This document shows positions 17,404 to 26,712 of a stretch of 64,000 nt of DNA, piece after piece. The position numbers and the translations under genes are program-made. Origin of the DNA: Parabacteroides sp. PF5-9 (lineage in GTDB: Bacteria > Bacteroidota > Bacteroidia > Bacteroidales > Tannerellaceae); assembly GCF_029893105.1 (NCBI RefSeq), contig NZ_JARXWG010000006.1, positions 1 through 64,000 of the forward strand. The letters run 5' to 3'. The stretch's first letter is position 1; every line of letters starts with the position of its first letter. Below the pieces are notes generated by a model. It was not told the origin of the DNA and searched no databases. It saw only the letters and a list, made by a program, of their open reading frames with translations.

Positions 17404-18606
17404 ATGAGAAAAATATACATAAAACTTGCAACAACCGGCCTGATAACAATCTTGTTACTGACGGGATGTTCCAAAGAGGGGGTTGATTCTCCACCCCCCA
17501 AAGAGAAGGTTGCTGTAATGATGAGAGGAGGTTTGGCTGGACTTGCACGCAATACACGCGGCATTATCAATCCGCAGAATAGTCCAGGGGTAGAAGGACT
17601 CCCTCCCCAACAACTGGATATAAATATTATTACCGTAAACTATACAACCTCCGAACCGTCTAAAATCAGTGGACAGCCCGACCTGGAGGCTTGGAGCGGA
17701 CAAACAGCCGACTTTACCCGGGGCTTCTTTGGCGAGAATACAGACTTTACAACAGGTAATAATGGCAATCCGATTATTCCTATAGCTGATAGAGAGGATC
17801 AAATCCCTAATAGTGGTCGTATAGAATATACGGATGAGTCCGGCACCTCCGTCCAAAAAGTATTCTACGACGAAAACGGCGAGTACTACTTTGTACGATT
17901 GTTCTATCCTTACGATGAAGAGGATACAGAATTCACCTCCTCTACCGCCGGGTTAGGCGCATCGATTATTTTCCGCAATGTAGACGGTAGCCAGGATATT
18001 CTATGCTCAAATCTCGGTTGGGGAAATACATTGAATCCTTTGATTACGACTGCTATTGACCTTGATGAGGATGGTGATACAGACGACGGTGAAGATCTTG
18101 AAGGTGAAATCGTATTTTCGCATATGCTCTCCCTTTTTCGGATATGGATTAAGCCGGATAATAAAGCCGTGGTAGGGGACGATGGTAGTACGACTGCTCA
18201 ATATGGGAAAATTAAAAATGTGCAGGTCGCACGACAACCAAGTACCTTGATTGCAGATGCAATGCGTGGAGTGATACAGCCGTTGAACGACCCGTTTGAA
18301 ACCAACTATAAAGCCAATGATTTTCCAGCCAATGGTCTTTACTTATCATGGGATATAAACGAAGAACCCGAAGGACAAGCTATTACAAACAGCGCAGGTT
18401 ATGTCATCGTATATCCCGGATTGAATGAATACAGAATCGAAGTTGAAACCGAAAGACACATGTGGGTACATGGCGAATTGTCTTTTACCTCTCCGCCGAA
18501 GCCGGGAAAGATATACGACATCACGATAACAATGAAAGAAGCCTATGAGATAGAAGTCATTGAAACGAAAGTCGCAGACTGGTGGATGGATCATGTATTT
18601 AACTAA
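17404..18606 (+). CDS. fimbrillin-like lipoprotein with acidic calcium-type loop
   Basis: A 400-residue lipoprotein with lipobox LLTGC. A short Pro-rich linker is followed by beta-rich sequence containing the pilin-type motif FSHMLSLFRIWI and the end strand KIYDITITMKEAYEIEV...VADWW. A very acidic segment at 221-230 (DEDGDTDDGED) resembles calcium-binding loops. There is a possible Arg maturation site at ARNTRG (about 50). Compared with the three preceding genes it departs most from the family pattern in its N-terminal half, so a minor subunit or adaptor is more likely than a stalk unit. Confidence 0.7.
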   Translation: MRKIYIKLATTGLITILLLTGCSKEGVDSPPPKEKVAVMMRGGLAGLARNTRGIINPQNSPGVEGLPPQQLDINIITVNYTTSEPSKISGQPDLEAWSGQTADFTRGFFGENTDFTTGNNGNPIIPIADREDQIPNSGRIEYTDESGTSVQKVFYDENGEYYFVRLFYPYDEEDTEFTSSTAGLGASIIFRNVDGSQDILCSNLGWGNTLNPLITTAIDLDEDGDTDDGEDLEGEIVFSHMLSLFRIWIKPDNKAVVGDDGSTTAQYGKIKNVQVARQPSTLIADAMRGVIQPLNDPFETNYKANDFPANGLYLSWDINEEPEGQAITNSAGYVIVYPGLNEYRIEVETERHMWVHGELSFTSPPKPGKIYDITITMKEAYEIEVIETKVADWWMDHVFN

Positions 18607-18623
18607 CACATACCTGATAAGTT

Positions 18624-21600
18624 ATGATAACTATTATATATAAAAGGATCTTGTTTGTCGGCATACTGGCCGCTTTATTGCTGGTAGGCTGTGTCGATTA
18701 TGAAGAGACAGACAACTCGCGCAAGGGGTATGCGCCCGAAGGATATTTCAGTTTTGAACCCCGATTTGAAGCCAGCAAGGCACAGGTCGTCATTTCACGT
18801 ACCGCCAATAATGATGAACTGCTGGATAAGATTGATAATGTGTTTATGTTTATATTCACAGCTACTAACGAGGAAGCCGGTATCCAGGACAGCGACCTGC
18901 TCAAATACCGTGAGTATTACCAATATGGCGTGATGCAGAATGTGTTCCTTGAAAAAAATCAAACCTATTATGTGTACGCAGTAGCCAACCTCGACGAAAG
19001 CAATATCCCCGAGGGTGAAGGTAATGTGCATACCTTCTTTGACAATGTCCAGACTTACGGCGACCTAAAGAATAAATTTGTACAGTTTCGCGTGCTTTCT
19101 CCTGCCGATCTTGGCAAGGTGATTATGACCTCTGACGATCCCCAAACGCCGAATAGTGGTATTGTAAAAATAGAATATGACGGAGTCAATGAGATATTCG
19201 CTCCCAAAGTAGAACTGTATAGGCTGCAAGCAAAATTTGTTGTTAATATCTACAATAAAGTCAATGCCGATAGAACCAATGCATCAGGCGTTACTCCCAC
19301 CTCAATAAACGGTGCAAACTTCCCACGCAAATCCTATCTGGTTCGCCGTGCATATGATTACGCCGACGGAAATGGCGACGGAAATATTGAAGAAGCAGAT
19401 TTCGGTGATTTTTATTCTTCGCCCCCATTGCTACTTCCTGCACCGACGGGAGATCTAGTGCAATATACCTATGATTCGAACGCCGGTAATACGACCAGCT
19501 ATTACACGAAACAAACGATCGAATACTTCTGTTTCGAGAACCGGCGCGGTTCAAGGGATCTTACTGGTTATGAGCCTAAGAACAGTGAGGGAAACCCCAT
19601 TACCGAATATGAAGATGGAACCCTTATTGGTCACGTACCGCTCGTATATGGTCGCAACGAACTAGCCCCAGACTGCTCCTCCCACCTTATGCTCCTTTCT
19701 ATGACAGATAATGATGTGTTGCGCACATTCATTCATGCAGGACAGGGACGCAAGGAAGAGCGACTCGATCCATACGCAGAGGATGATATCACCAACTTCG
19801 ACGTTGACCGTAACTGCGTTTATCACTTCAATGTCATTATCAATAGTACCAAAGATGTCATAATCGATAGTCGCAGGGAATTCCTTACCCAGCGGGTATT
19901 ATTTTACTTACCCGAAGATGCCCGCGTAGATGCTCACTATGTAGATATGCCTTCATATATCAAGAGCCAAAAAGCCGGTATCGCGAAATTACAGGCCGGA
20001 ACGGTTCCGGAATCATCCTGCATACGCGATGCGAATGGAGAAGTGGTTGATTTTGTCTATGAGAATGGGGTTCCAATAGGTTGGACTCCACTGCCGGATG
20101 GTGATACAGACGAAAACTGGTTACGCTTTTCATGGAAAAATCCTTATCTTCCAACACGAAGTTCGACAGGAGGAATAAACGAGCCCACCACATCAAAACT
20201 CTATATTACTACGAGAAGACCCGAAGATACCAATGTTGATGGAGTTTCGAGCGCTACGCCCATACTTCATTTTAACGAATTTGTAAAAAAAGAATATCCT
20301 AATGATCTGGAAAATCAGGCGGAAGGAGATGGTGTTGCTGCCTATCCGGGTACTCTTCCTGCCAAAAATCCTCCGAGCCGCACGGCGGCCATTCGCGTAG
20401 GGTTTGTTGAGGGTGAAGGTTTGACGGTCTCAGACTATGAAAATGCCACAGACGATTATCCATTCTTCCGACCTGTGACCCAATATGGGCTTAAAACCAT
20501 TGGGCAGTTGGGTGGATGGAATGGCGAATTGTACACTTCAATGCTGGGAATCGAAAGTATTGAAGAGCATACGGTGAGGCATTATGCAATAGCAGACAAG
20601 AATCAAGACTATAACAATCTCGGTGGACCATGGTGGTATATTGGAAGTACAAACACTGGATTGAACCATCCGTATGATGGTAAACAGGTCACCCGGGAAC
20701 GATATAATCAATATCGAAGTCCATATGGTGGAGGGAAACCACCCGTCAGAGGCGAAACAGTTTCTCCCATAAGCGGGGTTCAGAACGCGTCGAATATATA
20801 TAACCCTTTTTCCCAAACCAATGCCATTGACTACTGTATGCGCAAGAACCGCGACGAGAATGGCGACGGCATTATCTCGGGCGATGAAGTGAAATGGTAT
20901 CTGCCATCTCCGGCACAGGCAATGCAGATGTATGCCTGGCGAGATATGTTCAGGGGGGGGCAATATACCTTAAATGATGGCTTAGGAACTAATCAGGTTA
21001 CCTATATTCCATTCGGCCCGTTAAATGCAGCTACAGGATCTGTGTCGTCTGACTATTACTGGACAACGAGCGAGGTTGACAATAGTAACGCGCTTGCTGT
21101 CGATTTCTCCAGCGACATTGTTACAAATGTCACAAATAGATCTAAAACCCAGCGAACAGCCGTGCGTTGTGTGCGTGATATAGCGGGTGTTGTCGGATCA
21201 ATGTTTTATGGTTCCGAAATAGAAATAGACGGTGAGACCTATTCCTATGCAGTGATCGACCTGGAAAATCATTTCCCAGCCGGATTTCTGGATGATATGG
21301 ATCATAAACGACCTACCACCGATAGGAAAGAATTACAAAAGAGCGAATATAACACCATTGCGCCTGTATTCCTTGTCTCCAGGTGGTATGTGTCTAATAA
21401 TAATAATACCGGCCCCAGCCATGGCAACCCGGTCGCTGATGGTGCAGACACAGGCAATGAAGCTTGTAACGGTTATTCCGAGCCGGGACTTGAGTCGGGA
21501 TGGGTTCGTCCTTCGCAACGCGAATTATCATTTATTTATGGCAATACCGGGATGATTGAAAATATGTTTGAGCAGCAATACGCTACGCCCAGCTCAACCA

Positions 21601-21812
21601 CTTACCATCAATTTATCACAACAGTTATAGGTAATCAGCAACCGTATCATTGGGCAATGAGTGATATAGGTAATGGTAGTTCGTATTGGTGGATTAACTT
21701 TGCCAACGGCACAGCATCCCTTGCCGGACACAAAAATAATAAAGCTTACCGCCGGTGTATACGCTATTTGACCGATGAAGAACTGGCCAAGATGCGGGCA
21801 GGTGCAAAATAG
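18624..21812 (+). CDS. DUF4906-type large fimbrial protein, probable tip adhesin
   Basis: A 1062-residue lipoprotein (lipobox LLVGC), the last and largest gene of fimbrial locus 1. The N-terminal half has the DUF4906 pattern, including a long pilin-like domain and the segment NCVYHFNVIINSTKDVII at about 395. The C-terminal part holds two related Trp-rich modules ending in RTAVRCVRDI and AYRRCIRYLTDEE, like the FISUMP/Lcl-type surface domain (YYWTTSEV, YHWAMSDIG). Two EF-hand-like loops are visible: DGNGDGNIEEAD (248-259) and DENGDGIISGDE (744-755). Position at the operon end, size and the extra surface modules point to a pilus tip. The ligand is unknown. Confidence 0.75.
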   Translation: MITIIYKRILFVGILAALLLVGCVDYEETDNSRKGYAPEGYFSFEPRFEASKAQVVISRTANNDELLDKIDNVFMFIFTATNEEAGIQDSDLLKYREYYQYGVMQNVFLEKNQTYYVYAVANLDESNIPEGEGNVHTFFDNVQTYGDLKNKFVQFRVLSPADLGKVIMTSDDPQTPNSGIVKIEYDGVNEIFAPKVELYRLQAKFVVNIYNKVNADRTNASGVTPTSINGANFPRKSYLVRRAYDYADGNGDGNIEEADFGDFYSSPPLLLPAPTGDLVQYTYDSNAGNTTSYYTKQTIEYFCFENRRGSRDLTGYEPKNSEGNPITEYEDGTLIGHVPLVYGRNELAPDCSSHLMLLSMTDNDVLRTFIHAGQGRKEERLDPYAEDDITNFDVDRNCVYHFNVIINSTKDVIIDSRREFLTQRVLFYLPEDARVDAHYVDMPSYIKSQKAGIAKLQAGTVPESSCIRDANGEVVDFVYENGVPIGWTPLPDGDTDENWLRFSWKNPYLPTRSSTGGINEPTTSKLYITTRRPEDTNVDGVSSATPILHFNEFVKKEYPNDLENQAEGDGVAAYPGTLPAKNPPSRTAAIRVGFVEGEGLTVSDYENATDDYPFFRPVTQYGLKTIGQLGGWNGELYTSMLGIESIEEHTVRHYAIADKNQDYNNLGGPWWYIGSTNTGLNHPYDGKQVTRERYNQYRSPYGGGKPPVRGETVSPISGVQNASNIYNPFSQTNAIDYCMRKNRDENGDGIISGDEVKWYLPSPAQAMQMYAWRDMFRGGQYTLNDGLGTNQVTYIPFGPLNAATGSVSSDYYWTTSEVDNSNALAVDFSSDIVTNVTNRSKTQRTAVRCVRDIAGVVGSMFYGSEIEIDGETYSYAVIDLENHFPAGFLDDMDHKRPTTDRKELQKSEYNTIAPVFLVSRWYVSNNNNTGPSHGNPVADGADTGNEACNGYSEPGLESGWVRPSQRELSFIYGNTGMIENMFEQQYATPSSTTYHQFITTVIGNQQPYHWAMSDIGNGSSYWWINFANGTASLAGHKNNKAYRRCIRYLTDEELAKMRAGAK

Positions 21813-21875
21813 TATGAAACCATAGGTAGGGATAATAAATCATCCATTTAGAATAAAAGGCCTGTTCTTTTTCGA

Positions 21876-22748
21876 TTACCTTTTCCACCGTTTATGCGTC
21901 CATAACCAGTCACTCGGTTTTTCGCGGATATTCTGCTCCAACAGCGACGAGTAGTGTTGGATGATCTCCGTCTCCTGACTCATCTTCGATTCCAGGCAGA
22001 TTGGTTTATAGGACACGTGATATTGTCCCCGTCCACTACGTGTGATATGCATATACATGACCGGAGCGTCTACCGAGCGAGCGAGTTTTTCGACACCCGT
22101 AAACATACTGGTTGTCTGGTTTAACATATGGACACGGTATTTTTCTTCGACCAGCTTGGGGCATTGATCGGCAATAAAGAAATAGACCGACGGATTGTTT
22201 TTATTCGATAGAATATGCCGAACGACCGACTTGGCCGGAACAAGCTGCATGCCAAAACGCGAACGCATGGTGAGGAACAGTTTATCCATCGCTTTATTTT
22301 TCAGCGGTTTGTATACGGCGTACATATTATTGGACGCATGTAGGGATAAAATACTAAGCAGTTCCCAGTTGCCGCAATGTCCCATACTGACAATCACATG
22401 TTTGTTGTTCAGTAGCTGTTCTTCGATCAGATCCATCCCGGTAATGGAGATCACCTTGTCCATTTGATTCTCCGATGAGATGGAGAGCGATTTGAGGATC
22501 TCTGCCGCATTATCAGCGAATGAGCGATAAAATTCACGCATGATACGATCGATCTCTTCGTAATTTTTCTCCGGGAAAGAGCGGGAAAGATTCTGTATGA
22601 CAGTCCCTTTGCGATAAGAAAAAACATGAAGCATCATGAAAGAAGAAAAAGCAGAAATCCGGTATAAAACGATCATTGGAAGTAAACTTACCAGATAAAT
22701 ACCAGCATAAAAACAACTAAAATAAAAGGCAAAAAAAAGTCTATTCAT
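21876..22748 (-). CDS. lipid A biosynthesis acyltransferase (LpxL/HtrB family)
   Basis: A 290-residue inner-membrane enzyme with one N-terminal transmembrane helix (FYAGIYLVSLLPMIVLYRIS). The acyltransferase motif HX4E is present as HCGNWE in VSMGHCGNWELLS, followed by the family regions YAVYKPLKNKAMDKL and FFIADQCPK. It transfers a secondary acyl chain to the Kdo-lipid A precursor; chain preference cannot be read from the sequence. The LLEQNIREKPSDWLWTHKRW C-terminus is typical. A decayed copy of its 3' end lies at 10711-10775, on the far side of fimbrial locus 1. It is convergent with that locus and divergent from ftsK. Confidence 0.92.
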   Translation of the reverse strand: MNRLFFAFYFSCFYAGIYLVSLLPMIVLYRISAFSSFMMLHVFSYRKGTVIQNLSRSFPEKNYEEIDRIMREFYRSFADNAAEILKSLSISSENQMDKVISITGMDLIEEQLLNNKHVIVSMGHCGNWELLSILSLHASNNMYAVYKPLKNKAMDKLFLTMRSRFGMQLVPAKSVVRHILSNKNNPSVYFFIADQCPKLVEEKYRVHMLNQTTSMFTGVEKLARSVDAPVMYMHITRSGRGQYHVSYKPICLESKMSQETEIIQHYSSLLEQNIREKPSDWLWTHKRWKR

Positions 22749-22925
22749 CCTGTAGTGTGTTAGTTGGGCCTACCTATTAACGTCTTTTTTTTCTATATAT
22801 TACAAAATCCCGACAATATTAGTCATATTTATGCGAAATCAAGTCTTAAACAGGATATTATTATCGGTTAGAGATGATTTATGCACTTTTCGAATCGGGG
22901 CAAATGCCTCGGAATTGATGAAATG

Positions 22926-23398
22926 ACAAATTGTCAATTTTGACGATTTGTCAATGAATCCCCTTCGACAATCGTCTATTTGGGATACACTACAAAATGG
23001 TTTGTAAAAAACGCATGGATTTGGAGTTTATTTTTGCAATAGCGGTTGATTATTATGCCATCTTGCCTGTTTTAAGATCTTAAAAAAATGATCATTCTGG
23101 AGAAAAAAGACCGGTTTTGAGCCTGTTTTTTCACCCGTTTCAGACTCTCGAAAAAATCATCTGCATAGTTTGTTGCAACTATTTAGATGCTTCTCCAAGG
23201 TTATCTGCACCATTTTAAAAATCATCTAGATAAAATTGTCGGAAGATCCAGTTCAAATTATTAAAAACAGTCCATCTTTTGCCTGAAATGTTAAAATATG
23301 GCGTCTATTTTGTTGAAAATGGATAAAGTGTGAGTTAGCTAAAAGTATATTGTTTTTTAATTATGTTACATATAGTCCGCTTTTGGTGTTAAAATGAT
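22926..23398 (+). repeat. 470-bp dispersed intergenic repeat, copy 2
   Basis: Collinear with copy 1 (10813-11287). It starts with the same AAATTGTCAATTTTGACGAT opening, keeps GACGATTTGTC/GACAATCGTC as an inverted repeat around a 14-bp spacer, and carries the phased core with site starts at 23059+100 (23159), 23181, 23203, 23224 and 23246. The five sites read ATCTGC, ATTTAG, ATCTGC, ATCTAG and ATCCAG, spaced 22, 22, 21 and 22 bp. It lies next to the 5' side of the intact acyltransferase gene, in the same relative orientation as copy 1 to the acyltransferase remnant. Confidence 0.8.
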
Positions 23399-23499
23399 GT
23401 ATTTGTATGTTGGGCGAATCAGTTGTTAAAATAGTTTGTCTGATAGAACGATAAGGTTTATTTCACTCCTCTCAGTCTTGCTGATCGATAATTTCTCAT

Positions 23500-23507
23500 T
23501 AACTTTG
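23500..23507 (+). promoter_or_regulatory. -7 box of the ftsK operon
   Basis: TAACTTTG, exact TAnnTTTG. CTTG at 23477-23480 lies 19 bp upstream as a partial -33 box. The predicted transcript starts near 23515, so translation must begin at the ATG at 23553 or later. Confidence 0.65.
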
Positions 23508-23552
23508 CAAGTTGAAAAGGAAAAAACGTTTCAGAAAATCGACAACGCTCGA

Positions 23553-26021
23553 ATGGCAAAGAAAAACAAGTCTCAAGCAAAACAGAGTGATACTGAAGGG
23601 GGTAAGGTGAATGCACTGAAGCTCTTTTTCACCAACGAACGTACTCTTTTTATTACCGGATTGATTATCGCAATTATTGCGATCTATCTGATTCTGGCGA
23701 TGGTCTCATTCTTTTTTACGGGCGCGGCTGATCAAAGTAAGATCGAGAATATACCGTTGAGCGATCTGGTGGCCAACCGGGGTTCGGTGACCAACTGGAC
23801 CGGTGTACGGGGGGCATACCTGTCTGATCTGATGATGAACCGTTGGTTTGGGATCTCTTCGTTCTTTTTATTGTATTTTCTGGGTTTGACCGGAATGAAA
23901 CTGATGCGGTTACGGCGTGTTGCATGGATGCGCAGTTTTCTGTTCTGTGCTTCGATGACGGTCTGGGGATCGTTGTTTTTCGCTTTTTTCTTTTTAAAAG
24001 GGTATGAAGATACTTTTCTTTACCTCGGAGGGGAGCATGGTTATTTTCTCTCTGAAGTATTGACCAGTAATATCGGAATATCCGGAACCATTCTGCTTCT
24101 GATAGGTACTTTTTTGATTATAGCGATCTTTACTCATAAAGGGACGATACCGTTTTTACAGCGGGTACTCTCTTTCGGATGGCTGAAACGTCCTAAAAAA
24201 GCGAAAACCGAAAGTCCGGAACAAACGGATGATACGTCTACGGATGAAACAACAGAGCCCCCTTTTATTGTTACAGCTGATGAATCGGGAGAAGAGAGTC
24301 CTGTTGAGGGAATAATAACCAGGCCGGAAGAAAACTATACAACCTCCGGCGATGAGATGTTTGAAATTACCGTTGCCGGAGAAGAAGAGATGTACGCGGG
24401 ACCGTTGCCTACGAGCAGCGATACTCCTTCCGTGGAAAAAACAGATACCACCGAATACAGTATAGAAGTGCCGGTAGGTGATGATGAGGAGGCCGATGAG
24501 AATGAACTGGGAGAGTACGATCCCAAGGCCGATCTGTCGTCTTACCGTAATCCGACGGTCGACCTGCTTAAAAAATATGAGACAGGGGATCATCAGGTGG
24601 ACATGGAGGAACAGACCGAAAACCAGCGTAAAATCAAACAGACGTTGGAGAATTTCGGTATCAGTATCGCTTCGATTAAAGCGACTGTCGGTCCGACAAT
24701 CACCTTGTATGAAGTGGTGCCTGAAGCAGGTGTGCGTATCTCTAAGATCCGTAATCTGGAAGATGATATCGCTTTAAGTCTGTCGGCTTTAGGTATTCGT
24801 ATCATAGCGCCGATGCCCGGAAAAGGGACGATCGGTATCGAAGTACCGAATAAAGATCCGCAGATTGTATCGATGCAATCGATCATCGCCTCCCGGAAAT
24901 TCCAGGAGTGCCAGTATGATCTCCCTGTAGCATTGGGAAAGACAATCACCAATGAGATCTTTATGTTTGACCTGTGTAAGATGCCTCACCTATTGGTGGC
25001 AGGGGCTACCGGGCAAGGGAAGTCGGTCGGGTTGAATGCGATTATTACTTCGATGTTGTATAAAAAACATCCCTCGGAACTGAAGTTTGTACTGGTCGAT
25101 CCGAAAATGGTTGAATTCAGTATCTATTCCGAGATTGAAAAACATTATCTGGCTAAACTGCCGGATATGGATAAGGCTATTATCACGGATTTTACCAAGG
25201 TGATCCATACCTTGAATTCACTGTGTAAAGAGATGGACGACCGGTATGACCTGTTGATGAAAGCACATACCCGGAACATCAAAGAGTATAATGCGAAATT
25301 CATCAACCGACGCTTGAACCCGATGAAAGGACACCGGTTTATGCCGTATATCGTGGTTATTATTGATGAGTTTGGCGACTTGATTATGACGGCCGGAAAA
25401 GAGATCGAACTGCCGATTGCCCGTATTGCCCAGAAAGCGCGTGCGGTAGGGATTCATATGGTGATTGCGACCCAGCGTCCGACCACGAATATCATCACAG
25501 GAACGATCAAGGCGAACTTCCCGGCGCGTATCGCGTTCCGTGTATCTTCGATGATCGACTCGCGTACAATTCTGGATGCTCCCGGAGCCAACCAGTTGAT
25601 CGGCCGTGGGGATTTACTGTTCTCACAAGGCAGCGATATGGTACGTGTGCAATGTGCGTTTGTCGATACGCCGGAAGTCGAGCAGATCTCTTCGTATATC
25701 GGAAAACAGGTCGGATACCCGACAGCGATGTTATTGCCGGAATATACCGGAGATAGCGACGGAGAAAAAGAACCCGGGGCGGTGGATTTGTCGGATCGTG
25801 ATCCGTTGTTTGACGAGGCGGCACGTCTGATCGTGATTCAACAGCAAGGTTCGACCTCTTTGATTCAGCGTAAGTTTGCCATCGGTTATAACCGGGCGGG
25901 ACGGTTGATGGATCAACTGGAAGCAGCCGGGGTTGTCGGACCCTTTGAAGGTAGTAAGGCACGACAAGTGATGATTCAGGATGAATATAGTTTGGAACGA
26001 ATTATAAGTTCGTTGAAATAA
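23553..26021 (+). CDS. ftsK: DNA translocase FtsK/SpoIIIE
   Basis: An 822-residue protein that pumps chromosomal DNA through the closing septum. The N-terminal part has four transmembrane helices between about residues 27 and 200. An acidic Glu/Thr-rich linker follows (about 210-350). The motor domain has Walker A GATGQGKS (about 484-491) and Walker B VVIIDEFGDL (about 601-610), with LVDPKMVEFSIY and IATQRPTTNIITG between and after. The C-terminal gamma winged helix (from about 755: IQRKFAIGYNRAGRLMDQLE) would read polar KOPS-like sites. I chose ATG 23553 because the promoter at 23500-23507 excludes the upstream TTG. A lolA-like gene follows 12 bp downstream. Confidence 0.95.
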   Translation: MAKKNKSQAKQSDTEGGKVNALKLFFTNERTLFITGLIIAIIAIYLILAMVSFFFTGAADQSKIENIPLSDLVANRGSVTNWTGVRGAYLSDLMMNRWFGISSFFLLYFLGLTGMKLMRLRRVAWMRSFLFCASMTVWGSLFFAFFFLKGYEDTFLYLGGEHGYFLSEVLTSNIGISGTILLLIGTFLIIAIFTHKGTIPFLQRVLSFGWLKRPKKAKTESPEQTDDTSTDETTEPPFIVTADESGEESPVEGIITRPEENYTTSGDEMFEITVAGEEEMYAGPLPTSSDTPSVEKTDTTEYSIEVPVGDDEEADENELGEYDPKADLSSYRNPTVDLLKKYETGDHQVDMEEQTENQRKIKQTLENFGISIASIKATVGPTITLYEVVPEAGVRISKIRNLEDDIALSLSALGIRIIAPMPGKGTIGIEVPNKDPQIVSMQSIIASRKFQECQYDLPVALGKTITNEIFMFDLCKMPHLLVAGATGQGKSVGLNAIITSMLYKKHPSELKFVLVDPKMVEFSIYSEIEKHYLAKLPDMDKAIITDFTKVIHTLNSLCKEMDDRYDLLMKAHTRNIKEYNAKFINRRLNPMKGHRFMPYIVVIIDEFGDLIMTAGKEIELPIARIAQKARAVGIHMVIATQRPTTNIITGTIKANFPARIAFRVSSMIDSRTILDAPGANQLIGRGDLLFSQGSDMVRVQCAFVDTPEVEQISSYIGKQVGYPTAMLLPEYTGDSDGEKEPGAVDLSDRDPLFDEAARLIVIQQQGSTSLIQRKFAIGYNRAGRLMDQLEAAGVVGPFEGSKARQVMIQDEYSLERIISSLK

Positions 26022-26033
26022 AAAAGAATAGGT

Positions 26034-26678
26034 ATGAGTCGTAGGATTAGACAATTATTGACAGTGGCATTGCTTTTTCTGCCATTAGGTGCGGTTGCAC
26101 AGCGTGCAACGGATATACTGGATAAGGCGGCTACGGTTTATGAGCAGTCTGGCGGGATCTCTGTTCGGTTTGCACTGCATACCCGTTCGGAAATGCAACA
26201 GTTTGCCGAAAGTTTTGAAGGCATTATGCAAATGCGAGGTGATAAGTTTACGTTGGAAACTCCGGACGCCTCTATCTGGTACGATGGCAAGACGCAGTGG
26301 GTCTATATGGAGCGTAATGAAGAGGTCAATGTAAGCGAGCCGACCGGAGAGGAACTTGAAACCACGAATCCGGCTATTCTGCTGAACGCATATAAGAAAG
26401 GATATAATGCCTCTTTGAAAGGAGAAAGTACGGCAGTAAGCGGAAAAGCGGCTTATGATATAGAGTTGACCCCCAAAAAGAAAGGGGATATATTGAAAGT
26501 CACTTTGCAGATAGAGAAAACAACTCATCTGCCGGCTCGTATAACGATGGAATCTAAAAATAAACTGTTTACGACAATACAGATTAATGAACTGAAAACC
26601 GGGATCAATCAGCCTGATGCTGCTTTCAGTTTCGATCAGACGAAATATCCTGATGCGGAGGTAATCGATTTGCGATAA
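26034..26678 (+). CDS. LolA-like outer membrane lipoprotein carrier protein
   Basis: A 214-residue periplasmic protein with a cleavable signal peptide ending near GAVAQ. The LolA-like fold is indicated by ATDILDKAATVYEQSGGISVRF, the FEGIMQMRGDKFTLE strand, IWYDGKTQWVYMERNEEVNVSEP and the ending DAAFSFDQTKYPDAEVIDLR, typical of Bacteroidota LolA proteins. Expected role: carry lipoproteins from the LolCDE exporter across the periplasm. It lies 12 bp after ftsK, an ftsK-lolA pairing seen in many bacteria, and 34 bp before trxB, so it is probably in one operon with both. Confidence 0.88.
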   Translation: MSRRIRQLLTVALLFLPLGAVAQRATDILDKAATVYEQSGGISVRFALHTRSEMQQFAESFEGIMQMRGDKFTLETPDASIWYDGKTQWVYMERNEEVNVSEPTGEELETTNPAILLNAYKKGYNASLKGESTAVSGKAAYDIELTPKKKGDILKVTLQIEKTTHLPARITMESKNKLFTTIQINELKTGINQPDAAFSFDQTKYPDAEVIDLR

Positions 26679-26712
26679 ACGGAATAAATGAATAATTATA
26701 AAAATAGTAGCT

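Larger units (their letters stand above)
22749..23552. other. 804-bp divergent region between acyltransferase and ftsK
   Basis: It holds copy 2 of the 470-bp repeat (22926-23398) and the ftsK promoter (23500-23507). The ftsK frame is open back to a TTG at 23436, but that codon lies upstream of the promoter and is not a credible start. No other gene is seen. Confidence 0.75.

Noticed and set aside
23436-23552. N-terminal extension of FtsK from TTG 23436
   Set aside because: An exact -7 box at 23500-23507 lies inside it, and the normal start MAKKNKSQ at 23553 follows.
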